NCBI GenBank assembly: GCA_938045295.1
Contig: CALINO010000031.1
Span: forward strand, 1-61,031
Reading direction: 5' to 3'
Source of the DNA: an uncultured Arenicella sp.
GTDB taxonomy: Bacteria; Pseudomonadota; Gammaproteobacteria; Arenicellales; Arenicellaceae
Length of the DNA: 61,031 nucleotides
The first letter of the stretch is position 1, and each line of letters opens with the position of its first letter. Shown here in pieces: positions 48,467 to 56,738 of this stretch. A model generated the notes under the pieces. That model worked only from the letters and a program-made list of their open reading frames with translations, had not been told where the DNA came from and did no database searches. A program made the translations under genes and the position numbers.

Positions 48467-48492
48467 TTGCATTTTTTATAATTAAAATGTAA
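48467..48492. promoter_or_regulatory. Operator site B between divergent AEC and racemase genes
   Basis: TTGCATTTT-N8-AAAATGTAA, the same 9-8-9 architecture as site A. The plus-strand spacer contains TATAAT (48477-48482), a possible -10 for the racemase gene. A shorter inverted repeat TAAATGC/GCATTTA-like lies just downstream near 48495-48514. Confidence 0.65.
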
Positions 48493-48601
48493 TGTAAATG
48501 CCGAACCGCATTTTTATGCTGTGTCATTAAGTCTCAGTATAAAAGCCGATACGCAATCACATCTCAACTTTCGATAAGACCATTAAAAATTTGCCAAAAC
48601 C

Positions 48602-49255
48602 ATGACCAAAAGAATCAGTTTAATACACGTTACACCAGTGGCAATAAAACCCATTAACGATGCATTTTCAGCCTTATGGCCTGAAGCCACACTGAATAAT
48701 TTGCTTGATGATTCTATATCAATGGGCTTAAGTCAGGGCGCCAGCAAAGAGAGCTTGAAACGGCAATTTTTAGATTTGGCAAGATACGCGCAAAACAACG
48801 GCGCTGACGCCATTTTATTCACCTGCTCGGCTTTTGGAGAAATTTTAGATGAATGCAAAAATGAACTCGACATACCAATTTTGAAACCCAATGAGGCAAT
48901 GGTAAACCGAGCAGCCCAAAAGGACGGAAAAATTGCACTACTGGCCACCTTTGAGCCCGCTATTGAGTCGATTAAAGCAGAATTAATGGACGCTGCAAAT
49001 GAACACGGAACCAACATTGAAGTGCAAGCATTCGCTGCCCCAAAAGCATTGAGCGTGCTCAAAGAAAACAATGATTTGGAAACGCACGACGCTCTGATCG
49101 CCGACTTAGTGACTCAGGCCACCGATTGCGACATAATTTGCTTTTCTCAATTTTCAATGAGTTCGGCGTTACGTTTGTCGGAAAAAAACACCAGCAAACC
49201 CATACTGACCACACCAGAAAGTGCGGTTTTACAAATTAAAGCCCTACTTTCATAG
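48602..49255 (+). CDS. Aspartate/glutamate/hydantoin racemase-family protein
   Basis: A 217-residue protein of the Asp/Glu racemase superfamily. The first of the two catalytic cysteines is in LFTCSAFGEI (Cys78 region). The second position, in the DIICFSQFSMSS segment, has Cys then Ser-Gln-Phe-Ser and is not a plain CT motif, so it may be an isomerase or decarboxylase rather than a racemase. AMDase-type decarboxylases and maleate isomerases share this fold. It is divergent from the AEC gene, under the shared operator B. Confidence 0.75.
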   Translation: MTKRISLIHVTPVAIKPINDAFSALWPEATLNNLLDDSISMGLSQGASKESLKRQFLDLARYAQNNGADAILFTCSAFGEILDECKNELDIPILKPNEAMVNRAAQKDGKIALLATFEPAIESIKAELMDAANEHGTNIEVQAFAAPKALSVLKENNDLETHDALIADLVTQATDCDIICFSQFSMSSALRLSEKNTSKPILTTPESAVLQIKALLS

Positions 49256-49274
49256 AACGGGTGTACGACACAAT

Positions 49275-49305
49275 CTAAAAATGGCTCTAAAAAGAGCCAT
49301 TTTGC
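49275..49305. terminator. Terminator-like hairpin between racemase and GntR genes
   Basis: AAAATGGCTCT AAAA AGAGCCATTTT, a perfect 11-bp stem with T-rich sides, located between convergent stop codons. The T tracts are short on both strands, so termination is probable but may be partial. Confidence 0.6.
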
Positions 49306-49340
49306 ATTTACATACGGATTTACTAAACGAAACCGGCTAA

Positions 49341-50231
49341 TTAATCATTAAATTTCAGAATTGGCGACTTCATTGCGAAAGAGCCAGATAAGTGTTTTTT
49401 GATCAAGTGAGCGGCTTCTAGGTTATTGCCTTCTTTAACCAAATCTAAGATCTGCAAATGTTCCTTCGCTTGATTGTAAAACCGGGTGCGATCGATCATT
49501 GCCCGGTATTCAACCAAACGGCGCATTTTATTCACTTTCACAAGAATCATGCTGTAAAGTGCGTTGCCGGAAAGCGCCGTTAAATCTTCATGAAACTTAA
49601 CGCCCATTTTAATCAGCACGTCGGCGGGCAACCGCTCTATATCACCGCCTAACAAGGCGTGTTGCTCATAGGTGAGTGCATTAAGAACATCAAAGTCGTG
49701 ATGAAAACTCGGTTCTAGCAATGCCGCGGGCTCAATTAAGGCTCGCACCTTATATATTTGTTCTAATGTTTCTCTGGTTTTAGCCACTTCCAATAGCCGC
49801 CAGCCATAACCGGGTTTGGGCTCAGCCCACCCCACTCGAGCCGCAATATTCAGAATATCAATGACTTGAAACTTAGTTAAATCGTAACGCTTTTGTAAAA
49901 ACTGTTCCGTTACTTCTGACGGTATTTCGCCATTCAACCAGTCTTCAGAAAGGCGATAGTATTCTTCGGGCTCTTCTAATGAAAGAATTTCATCACTGCG
50001 CGCGTCATCTGTTTGAGGTGGCTCATTAACAAAAAAACCACGATTGCGTTCTTGGGTAAGATAACCTTCGCTTGCAAGCAGCACTAAAGCTTCTCTGGAA
50101 GGCGAACGTGAAACTTCATATTGATCTGCGATCTTTTGCACACCAAGGTGACTGCCTTTGGGCAATTCTCCGGTGTGAATTTTTTGCTTTAGCTGATCAG
50201 CAATCCTCTTTACAAGGCGACTCGACCCCAT
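49341..50231 (-). CDS. GntR-family regulator with two winged-helix domains and FCD domain
   Basis: A 296-residue regulator. Residues 1-70 are a canonical GntR wHTH (IADQYEVSRSPSREALVLLASEGYL). Residues 85-150 look like a second, degenerate wHTH (DWLNGEIPSEVTEQFLQKRYDLT and VGWAEPKPGYGWRLL). Residues 155-285 are FCD-like, ending in HLSGSF. The FCD domain usually binds an organic acid with a metal. It is the only regulator in the otn region and the best candidate for the TTGCATTTT palindromes. Confidence 0.85.
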   Translation of the reverse strand: MGSSRLVKRIADQLKQKIHTGELPKGSHLGVQKIADQYEVSRSPSREALVLLASEGYLTQERNRGFFVNEPPQTDDARSDEILSLEEPEEYYRLSEDWLNGEIPSEVTEQFLQKRYDLTKFQVIDILNIAARVGWAEPKPGYGWRLLEVAKTRETLEQIYKVRALIEPAALLEPSFHHDFDVLNALTYEQHALLGGDIERLPADVLIKMGVKFHEDLTALSGNALYSMILVKVNKMRRLVEYRAMIDRTRFYNQAKEHLQILDLVKEGNNLEAAHLIKKHLSGSFAMKSPILKFND

Positions 50232-50374
50232 TTGTGCTCCGCATTTTTTTTATCATAACAACTGGACAACCCGATTAATAATAGCCGTATTGTAACATAA
50301 GCCTCCAAAAAGAAGCTCCAGCCTATTCCTTTAGATTGCCGCTAAACCGCGGCTTTCCTTGACTTATATCTAAG

Positions 50375-50403
50375 AATTACCGCATTTCCCCTATACGGTA
50401 ATT
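50375..50403. repeat. Inverted repeat upstream of the GntR gene
   Basis: AATTACCG-N13-CGGTAATT, a perfect 8-bp inverted repeat located about 145 bases upstream of the GntR gene start. It differs from the TTGCATTTT motif, so it could serve another regulator. A GCCGC/GCGGC mini-hairpin is close by at 50337-50352. Confidence 0.4.
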
Positions 50404-50464
50404 AAAAACGCAAAGAAGTTGGCAATATGCACCGAGGCTTAAGTTGCATAAGCCAACTTCTTTG
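50404..50464 (-). terminator. Rho-independent terminator of the tctCBA operon
   Basis: Minus strand CAAAGAAGTTGGC/GCCAACTTCTTTG (13-bp perfect outer stem) encloses an inner TTATGCA/TGCATATT stem and is followed by CGTTTTTAATT. It starts 10 bases after the tctA stop codon. Confidence 0.85.
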
Positions 50465-50474
50465 ACGTTAAAGC

Positions 50475-52013
50475 TTATGCTGATGCACCAACGGCGGCAT
50501 TCAGCTTTCTATTTTTCAGCATTTTTTTAACGCGTAATAGAATTGTGAAGAAAATAACACTTAACAAAATAATCGTTAGAACCAATGATATTGGGCGCTC
50601 GATGAAAATCTTCATGCTGCCGTCGCCAATAATCAGTGACTGTAAGAATGTATTTTCAGCCATTGCGCCAAGCACGAGTGCCAATACAGTAGCCGCAGGA
50701 GAATAGCCGTAGCTCTTCATACCAAAGCCCAAAACACCGGTCAGAATTAACAACCATGTTTCAATCATGCTCGAGTGCAGTGCATAAGTACCCACCATAC
50801 ATAGCACCACAATCACAGGCACTACTAAACGGTACGGCACATCTAAGAACTTCACAAACAATGGAATGGCAAGAATACTGATCAACACCAACATCATGTT
50901 ACCAAGGTACATACTTGCAATCAGACCCCAAACAAAGTCAGGCTGATTCACAATCAATGTTGGCCCCGGCTGTAAGCCCCACATCATTAGTGCACCTAGC
51001 AATACCGCTGTAGCACCAGAACCAGGAATGCCCAATGAAATTAATGGAACCATGGCCCCTGCTGACGCCGCATTATTAGCGGTTTCAGGTGCAACCAAAC
51101 CTCGCATTTCTCCTTTACCAAATTTTTCTGGTTCTGAAGAAACTTTCTTTTCTACTGAGTACGCCAAAATTGAACCAATGGTTGCGCCTGAGCCCGGAAG
51201 AACACCGGCCACAAAACCAATGATTGAACCACGGAAAAATGTGAATTTTGATTCAACGTAGTCTTTCATGTCAGGCCAAAAGTCTTTGCTTCTGAATGAA
51301 ACCTTCAACTTTTCGCCCTGCTTCTTATGCAAGCCTATGTGAATACAGTGCAACAATTCACCAATACCAAATAAACCAATGGCCACCGGCACAAAGTAAA
51401 TACCACCGATAAGTTCTGGCGAACCAAACGTGAATCGCTGAGCACCACTGATTGCATCAACGCCCACGGTTGCAATTGCAAAACCGATCAACGCAGAAAT
51501 AATGCCTTTTAATAAATTGTCACCCATCATTGTGGTGAGTAACAACAAGCCCAGCATAACAATCAAAAAGTACTCTGACGGGCCAAATGAAGAAGCAAAT
51601 TTAGCCAATGCTGGAGTAAATGCACAAATCAAAATAACGCCAATGGTGCCCCCAACAAACGAAGCCAACGCCTGCATAACAAGAGCCGGGCCCGCTCGGC
51701 CATTTTGCGCCAACGGATACCCGTCCAAGGTTGAAGCAACCGTGGCGGACTCTCCGGGGGTATTAATTAATATGGACGTAATTGTTCCGCCATACATAGC
51801 CCCGTAATAAATTCCCGCCAATAATATGATGGCCGTTGTTGGCTCCAAGCCAAACGTCATGGGAATTAAAATAGCGATACCCGCAGCAGGGCCAAAACCC
51901 GGAAACAGGCCAACCACCATGCCCACAGACACACCAATCACGAGAAATAAAATATTGTAATACGACAAGGCCACTGAAAGCCCTTGCATTAAATTAGTTG
52001 AAATATCACCCAT
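50475..52013 (-). CDS. tctA: Tripartite tricarboxylate transporter, large permease TctA
   Basis: Large membrane component of a TTT uptake system, 512 residues with about 11-12 predicted helices. Family motifs include GLFPGFGPAAGIAILIP (near residue 37), GIYYGAMYGGTITSILINTPGE, and GLVAPETANNAASAGAMVPLISLGIPGS. It works with TctB and the periplasmic TctC, driven by an ion gradient. It is the third gene of tctC-tctB-tctA. The substrate is probably the four-carbon acid sugar or related acid of this cluster. Confidence 0.94.
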   Translation of the reverse strand: MGDISTNLMQGLSVALSYYNILFLVIGVSVGMVVGLFPGFGPAAGIAILIPMTFGLEPTTAIILLAGIYYGAMYGGTITSILINTPGESATVASTLDGYPLAQNGRAGPALVMQALASFVGGTIGVILICAFTPALAKFASSFGPSEYFLIVMLGLLLLTTMMGDNLLKGIISALIGFAIATVGVDAISGAQRFTFGSPELIGGIYFVPVAIGLFGIGELLHCIHIGLHKKQGEKLKVSFRSKDFWPDMKDYVESKFTFFRGSIIGFVAGVLPGSGATIGSILAYSVEKKVSSEPEKFGKGEMRGLVAPETANNAASAGAMVPLISLGIPGSGATAVLLGALMMWGLQPGPTLIVNQPDFVWGLIASMYLGNMMLVLISILAIPLFVKFLDVPYRLVVPVIVVLCMVGTYALHSSMIETWLLILTGVLGFGMKSYGYSPAATVLALVLGAMAENTFLQSLIIGDGSMKIFIERPISLVLTIILLSVIFFTILLRVKKMLKNRKLNAAVGASA

Positions 52014-52049
52014 TTTTTACACCTTTAACTTAAGTTTTCTCGCCACTTG

Positions 52050-52523
52050 CTAAATAATGCCGCTCAATATGCCTTTAGGCAGACCGGCACGAAGCAAAAT
52101 GTCAAACAACACATAAACACCTATAGGCAACATTAAGCTGTAGATAATATTGAACTTAAGTTTTCCTTTATTGAAATAGCTTAAGAACAAACCAACAAAC
52201 AACATCATGGAGATGATGCTTCCAAGAACGTTTAACGTTACAAGAAACAATGTAATCAGTGCTACCACTACTACCGTATCTTTAACATAACGCTCTTCGG
52301 CCTCATCACTTACAGTGTTTTCTTCAGAAAGAAGAGCCGCCCTTTCTTTGAAGCTCTTAACGGCATTTATCGTTGTGCATAGCAATAGCATTAAACCGAT
52401 AATTAATGGGAAATAACCTGGCCCTGGACGCCCAATAGAGTCAAACAAATCTAATGTTTGAACACCGTAAACGGTGTAAGCGAGAGAGCTCACCAGAAGC
52501 GCTAATGAAAAAAACAATTGCAT
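52050..52523 (-). CDS. tctB: Tripartite tricarboxylate transporter, small permease TctB
   Basis: A 157-residue protein with four hydrophobic segments and the TctB features LFDSIGRPGPGYFPLIIGLMLL and a C-terminal FDILLRAGLPKGIL. It lies between tctC and tctA. A strong hairpin is present in the spacer before it. Confidence 0.9.
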   Translation of the reverse strand: MQLFFSLALLVSSLAYTVYGVQTLDLFDSIGRPGPGYFPLIIGLMLLLCTTINAVKSFKERAALLSEENTVSDEAEERYVKDTVVVVALITLFLVTLNVLGSIISMMLFVGLFLSYFNKGKLKFNIIYSLMLPIGVYVLFDILLRAGLPKGILSGII

Positions 52524-52554
52524 TTTCTATACTCTGTTTTAATAATTACTGAAA

Positions 52555-52587
52555 GGCAGGCTTCAGGTTAATAACCCGAAGCCTGCC
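52555..52587 (-). promoter_or_regulatory. Intercistronic hairpin between tctC and tctB
   Basis: GGCAGGCTTC/GAAGCCTGCC (10-bp perfect stem extended by a GGTTA/TAACC inner part) with little T run after it. It likely protects the tctC transcript and lets the binding protein be made in excess over the membrane parts. Confidence 0.6.
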
Positions 52588-52602
52588 CAAGTATTGGTTG
52601 AA

Positions 52603-53571
52603 TTACTTAATTACGCCAATACGCTTCAAAACACCACGGAAATCCTTATCCGTTTTGTCTAAGTAAATAGCAAACTCGTCACCAAAGATGGTATTTCCTG
52701 ACAAGCCTTTAGTTTCTAAGTACTCATTCCACTCAGGTGTTTCAACTACTTTCTTCAGTGTATCAACCCACCAGTCACGAATCTCAGTAGGTACGTCACC
52801 AGGCAACACTACGCCACGAGGAAGTGCAAAATCAAAGTCATAACCTTGCTCTGCAAATGTAGGCACATCTGGGAACACGGTGCTGCGTTTGCGCTCTGAG
52901 TAACCTAGTGGAATGAAGTTACCAGCCGCAACTTGGCCAGACACTTCTGATGGATTCGCCACAATGGCATCCAAACTGCTAGAAGTAAGCGACGTGATTA
53001 AACCACCGTCATCTTGTGAAGGTACGTAAGTAAATTTAATACCCGCTGTTTCAGCAAACAAACCGGCTACTACGCGCTCTGGGCCAGCCGCACCCGTACC
53101 GCCAATTTTCAAATCATTAGTTTTTGCGTATTCCACTAAGTCCTTTAGTGTTTTGAACTTTGAGTCAGAACGCACAACTAAAAACATAGCATCTTGTGCT
53201 AATAGTGCAATTGGAGTGAAGTCTTTGTAAGTCCAGCCAGTATCAGAAACAATCGGCGTGCCTAAAAAGTTACCACTGGTTGAACTTGCGTGGTACGGGT
53301 TACCTTTTTGCTTAGCAACGTGGTTGAAACCAATCGCGCCACTACCACCAGCACGGTTTTCAACACGAATGTTTTGCCCACCGAAAAGGTCGTATTTTTT
53401 TAGAATTTTAACCAGGGTGCGTGACATCAAGTCATTACCGCCACCAGGGCCAAACGCAATGGTGTAATTCAACTGCTTGCTTGGGTAACCGCTTGCAGCC
53501 GTTCCCGTTAATGGCGTCATAGCCAGTGACGCAACAGCGCCAACTAATAGTGCTTTCTTCAATAATTTCAT
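52603..53571 (-). CDS. tctC: Tripartite tricarboxylate transporter substrate-binding protein (Bug family)
   Basis: Periplasmic binding protein of 322 residues with a signal peptide (residues 1-26, ending TGTAA). It has the Bug/TctC hallmarks: YTIAFGPGGGNDLMSRTL, VENRAGGSGAIGF, KIGGTGAAGPERVVAGLFAE and VVLPGDVPTEIRDWW. These proteins bind small carboxylates through two water-bridged loops. It is the first gene of its operon and has a hairpin in the spacer to the upstream porin gene. Confidence 0.92.
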   Translation of the reverse strand: MKLLKKALLVGAVASLAMTPLTGTAASGYPSKQLNYTIAFGPGGGNDLMSRTLVKILKKYDLFGGQNIRVENRAGGSGAIGFNHVAKQKGNPYHASSTSGNFLGTPIVSDTGWTYKDFTPIALLAQDAMFLVVRSDSKFKTLKDLVEYAKTNDLKIGGTGAAGPERVVAGLFAETAGIKFTYVPSQDDGGLITSLTSSSLDAIVANPSEVSGQVAAGNFIPLGYSERKRSTVFPDVPTFAEQGYDFDFALPRGVVLPGDVPTEIRDWWVDTLKKVVETPEWNEYLETKGLSGNTIFGDEFAIYLDKTDKDFRGVLKRIGVIK

Positions 53572-53726
53572 TTTTAAAGACTCCTGAATCCTCGAAATTT
53601 ACATTAATTATATTGTTTTATATTTTGATAAAGAAACTTCAGCCCAACCTTACGAACTCAAAATTTCATTTATATATCAATGTGGTGTACTGCTTTTAAA
53701 TAAAGAAAAAATGTGACGAACAACTA

Positions 53727-53766
53727 AAGCACTGACTTTGACAATAACACGCCAAAGCAGTGCCTT
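53727..53766 (-). promoter_or_regulatory. Hairpin between porin and tctC
   Basis: AAGCACTG-CTTTG paired with CAAAG-CAGTGCTT, one bulged base each side, just after the porin stop codon on the minus strand. It has only a weak T tract, so it could be a partial terminator that makes the porin more abundant than the transporter. Confidence 0.45.
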
Positions 53767-53777
53767 AAAAAGTGCAA

Positions 53778-54707
53778 TTAGAACTTAACTCTCATCCCTA
53801 ACACATAGGCCACGTCAGAGCCGTCTTCATCCGTGTTACTCAATTCGCCTAACAAGGTGATTTTGTCATGAATTTTATGGTTCAAGCTCATGTACCAAGA
53901 ATTAATATCAACACCGTCTTCTTCGGCCACTTCATAAGAAGCCACCAAATTAGTTTTAGGTGCAACACTAAACTCAGTAACTAAAGCCAACACTTCAAGG
54001 CTGTCATTCTCAGAATAATCTAAACCAACCTCAACCGGGCCAAAGCTAGTACCCACTCCAACACCAAACGTATTGATAGAGTCAGAACCAAACTCGGCAT
54101 CTAATTCTTGATAAGCAAAGCCAAAATCGAAACCGGCGTATTCCTTATACAAGAACGCATCGATCAACACTTTAGGTTTAACAAGATCACCCGCATCATC
54201 AAACTCAGCGTCTTCAATGTCGCGAGCAATACTGAATTCCCAGCCTGCGAATTGCGTTCTTAACTGAATTTGATTATCACTTTCTTCTGCGGTTTCTTCA
54301 AAAGTGTCTTCGAAACTTGATCCTTCCCAAGCTTTTTCATGACCAAAGTCTTTACTTGGTAAATCCGTTTGACCAATCAAAAAAGTAAAGTTGCCAAAAT
54401 CCATGCCAACATACACTTCTTCTGTTTCTTCTTTTTTAATGTCGTAATCAACCTGAGCAAACAACTTAGCGCCGTTATCAAGCGAATAAGTAATGCTATT
54501 CTTTATCTCGGCATCATCGTAGTCAACAAAAGAATCTTCATTTTCTCCGGCCTTGCGACGTAACTGAACTTGAAAGTCACCCTTCAATTTCCACTCAACG
54601 TCTCCTTTTTTGTAAAGAGTTGCCGCACTGGCACCCTCAAAAGCAACTAATAATGCAGCACCCAATATGCTTTTTTGTATTTTTGTCATTGTAAGCTTTT
54701 TACGCAT
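53778..54707 (-). CDS. Outer-membrane porin
   Basis: A 309-residue beta-barrel. The signal peptide spans residues 1-29 (cut near GASA-ATLY), and the protein ends in Phe (LGMRVKF), which BamA recognises. Alternating strands such as WKLKGDFQVQLRR, AKLFAQVDYDIKKEE and FTFLIGQTDL are typical of general gram-negative porins. It is rich in Asp and Glu. The start at 54707 has GGAGGTGG 7 bases upstream. The operator-like palindrome C lies about 85 bases further upstream. It probably admits the substrate of TctABC. Confidence 0.85.
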   Translation of the reverse strand: MRKKLTMTKIQKSILGAALLVAFEGASAATLYKKGDVEWKLKGDFQVQLRRKAGENEDSFVDYDDAEIKNSITYSLDNGAKLFAQVDYDIKKEETEEVYVGMDFGNFTFLIGQTDLPSKDFGHEKAWEGSSFEDTFEETAEESDNQIQLRTQFAGWEFSIARDIEDAEFDDAGDLVKPKVLIDAFLYKEYAGFDFGFAYQELDAEFGSDSINTFGVGVGTSFGPVEVGLDYSENDSLEVLALVTEFSVAPKTNLVASYEVAEEDGVDINSWYMSLNHKIHDKITLLGELSNTDEDGSDVAYVLGMRVKF

Positions 54708-54789
54708 ACAAACCACCTCCATAATTTTTATTGATAATAATTTTTATATATCCAGAAATACAATTAAAAATAAAAACTAATGATCTTTT

Positions 54790-54815
54790 TTGCATTTTTT
54801 GAACATAAAATGCAA
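54790..54815. promoter_or_regulatory. Operator site C upstream of the porin
   Basis: TTGCATTTT-N8-AAAATGCAA, a perfect 9-8-9 palindrome, extended by one more A/T pair each side. It is the best copy of the motif also seen at 47405-47430 and 48467-48492. Confidence 0.7.
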
Positions 54816-54920
54816 ATTATTAGATTTACACACTTTCGTCAAGACTAATTGTTCAAAATCATCAAAAATAAAAATAAAAGCGCCAAATAACGCCCACAAA
54901 AAATAAAATCACGAATAAGT

Positions 54921-54949
54921 TTGATTACCCAAAAAGCCCCCCATATAAT
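54921..54949 (+). promoter_or_regulatory. Sigma-70 promoter of ssrA
   Basis: TTGATT, 17 bases, TATAAT: an almost ideal promoter. The start would be near 54956, giving a 5' leader of about 75 nt, with CCGCGG/CCGCGG hairpin at its beginning, to be removed by RNase P. A weaker TTTACT-N17-TAAGCT (54992-55020) would start almost at the mature 5' end. Confidence 0.6.
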
Positions 54950-55030
54950 CCACAGCCGCGGTAAAAACCGCGGAATCGAAGAATTCCCAATTTTACTCAC
55001 CTAGCAAAACACGCTAAGCTGACAGAATAC

Positions 55031-55389
55031 GGGGGCGACATGGCTTCGACATGGGTCGCGAAACCTTCGGTGCATGTAGAGCATTGCAGACTATCTCTTA
55101 AAACTAGCTGCAAAAGTTATAGTTGCAAACGACGATAACTACGCACTAGCAGCTTAAGCCTGCTAGGGTCTCGCCCGAGTTGTTCATGGCTTAGGATTAT
55201 GAGATCTCATCTCACATGAAATCGCGAGTTGCTTGTGTCGATTAAGTAGCCGTTAAAACGCAATTCGACCCGCCCCGAACCGAGTGCGTTTGTCCAGTTG
55301 CAAGGGGTTAAATTAAAGACAAACTAAACATGTAGAACCGTAGAGCGGAGGGCTTGTGGACGCGGGTTCGATCCCCGCCGCCTCCACCA
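55031..55389 (+). ncRNA. ssrA: Transfer-messenger RNA (tmRNA)
   Basis: Rescues stalled ribosomes and tags nascent proteins for proteolysis. The 359-nt RNA begins GGGGGCGACATGGCTTCGAC and ends in the tRNA-like GGTTCGATCC arm plus CCGCCTCCACCA, pairing to the 5' end through GGGGGCG/CGCCTCC. The tag reading frame (55125-55157) encodes ANDDNYALAA and a TAA stop, differing from the E. coli tag at one position (Asp for Glu). Its 3' end is the integration site of a mobile element. Confidence 0.97.
55375..55389 (+). repeat. attL core: 15-bp direct repeat at the tmRNA 3' end
   Basis: CCGCCGCCTCCACCA, the last 15 bases of ssrA, is repeated exactly at 60699-60713. The copies bound a 5.3-kb segment that begins with an integrase gene. 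This is the standard mark of site-specific integration into tmRNA. Confidence 0.85.
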
Positions 55390-55433
55390 CCTTAAGGTTT
55401 AACAGGATTCACTAAAATCCGTTAAGCCTAACA

Positions 55434-55462
55434 ATTAAGCCACCTTAGGGTGGTTTTTTTGT
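55434..55462 (+). terminator. Terminator after the rebuilt ssrA
   Basis: Stem GCCACC/GGGTGG with a four-base loop followed by seven T, inside the element just after attL. It probably replaces the original ssrA terminator, which now lies beyond attR at 60714-60752. A longer bulged hairpin (AGGTTTAAC.../GTTAAGCCT, 55395-55429) precedes it. Confidence 0.75.
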
Positions 55463-55503
55463 GCCTATTAGCTTTATAACGTCCAGTGACATCCAGTCAA
55501 TAA

Positions 55504-55551
55504 GGGGGTATATTTGGGGGTATTTCCGTTCAATCATAGATTTATACCCCC
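55504..55551. repeat. Left arm-type integrase sites
   Basis: GGGGGTAT at 55504-55511 and again at 55516-55523 (12-bp period), plus an inverted ATACCCCC at 55544-55551 that ends just before the integrase ATG. The same pair recurs at the right end. They look like arm sites for the N-terminal integrase domain. Confidence 0.65.
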
Positions 55552-55553
55552 AA

Positions 55554-56738
55554 ATGCTGACCGATACCAAAATTAAAAGCCTTAAAGCAAGGAAGAAGGC
55601 CTACAAGCTCGCGGACGCGAACGGCCTTTATATCTATGTCACCCCAAAGGGTACAAAATACTGGCGGCAAAAATATCGGATTAACGGGCGCGAGAAACTA
55701 CTCTCGCACGGCGAGTACCCCTTTATTACGCTTGGAGAAGCCCGCAAATTACGCGATGAGGCAAGAACACTCATCAAGCAAGGCACTGACCCCGCTTTAG
55801 AAAAGAAGACTCTCAAAGCTGACAAGAGGAATAGCTTCGAGGCCATTGCGAGACAATGGCATGAAAAGCAAACACCTGACTGGTCACAGAACCACACACA
55901 GAAAGTAATTGTCTCGCTCGAAAAGGACATATTTCCACAAATCGGCTCAATCCCAATTAAGGAAGTTTCTACACCGATTCTTCTCGACGCGCTCCGTCAA
56001 ATAGAAAAGCGTGGCGCTTACGAACAAGCAAGGCGTGTTACTCAGCGGTGCGATTCCGTATTCAATTACGCAATAGCAGCAGGACTAATTGACTATAACC
56101 CCGCCCAAGGCATTCAGAACGCGCTCAAGAAACCAAAAAAGCAAAACTACAACACTATCGACCCGAAGGAGTTATCAGCCTTTGTAGATGCCCTGAAAAC
56201 AGTTAATGCTCATCCAATTGTTAAGCTCGCTACGGAAATGCTGATGCTAACTTTTGTTCGCACGGGCGAACTAATCGGCGCACGATGGGGCGAATTTGAT
56301 TTAGAAAATCGACTTTGGGAAATTCCCGCCGAGAGAATGAAAAAAAAGCGAACTCATCTAGTTCCACTCTCTGACCGAGTTATCGAAATTCTGATGGAGC
56401 TTGAGCAATACACTGGTCATCGCGAATGGGTGTTTGCAAGTCCATCCAAACCAAGAATGCCACTAAGCAATAATGCCATCCTTCAGACCCTCAGACGCAT
56501 GGGCTATGCTGGAAAAATGACTGGGCATGGTTTCCGGCATCTTGCCAGCACCATGCTGAATGAAATGGGCTACAACCCAGATGCGATTGAACGCCAACTC
56601 GCTCACAAGGATGACTCTACGCGAGGCGTATACAACAAAGCGGAACTCCTCAGCGAGCGTATAGTTTTGATGGATGACTGGTCAAAAATCGTAAGACAGA
56701 CATGTACTGAAGTTATCCCGATGAGGAGAAAAGCATGA
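55554..56738 (+). CDS. Tyrosine-type site-specific integrase (P4-like)
   Basis: A 394-residue integrase. The N-terminal arm-binding domain (DUF4102-like: MLTDTKIKSLKARKKAYKLAD, then GLYIYVTPKGTKYWRQKYRING) is followed by a core-binding domain and a catalytic domain. The catalytic domain has Arg in TFVRTGELIGARW, HGFRHLASTMLNE, and the C-terminal Tyr in DDSTRGVYNKAE. The ATG at 55554 is the start; an upstream GTG at 55461 would read through the arm sites. Integration into the tmRNA 3' end fits this clade. Confidence 0.93.
   Translation: MLTDTKIKSLKARKKAYKLADANGLYIYVTPKGTKYWRQKYRINGREKLLSHGEYPFITLGEARKLRDEARTLIKQGTDPALEKKTLKADKRNSFEAIARQWHEKQTPDWSQNHTQKVIVSLEKDIFPQIGSIPIKEVSTPILLDALRQIEKRGAYEQARRVTQRCDSVFNYAIAAGLIDYNPAQGIQNALKKPKKQNYNTIDPKELSAFVDALKTVNAHPIVKLATEMLMLTFVRTGELIGARWGEFDLENRLWEIPAERMKKKRTHLVPLSDRVIEILMELEQYTGHREWVFASPSKPRMPLSNNAILQTLRRMGYAGKMTGHGFRHLASTMLNEMGYNPDAIERQLAHKDDSTRGVYNKAELLSERIVLMDDWSKIVRQTCTEVIPMRRKA

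Noticed and set aside
52518-52526. TTGCATTTT half site over the tctB start codon
   Set aside because: No matching right arm exists at 8 bp and the sequence coincides with the start codon region.
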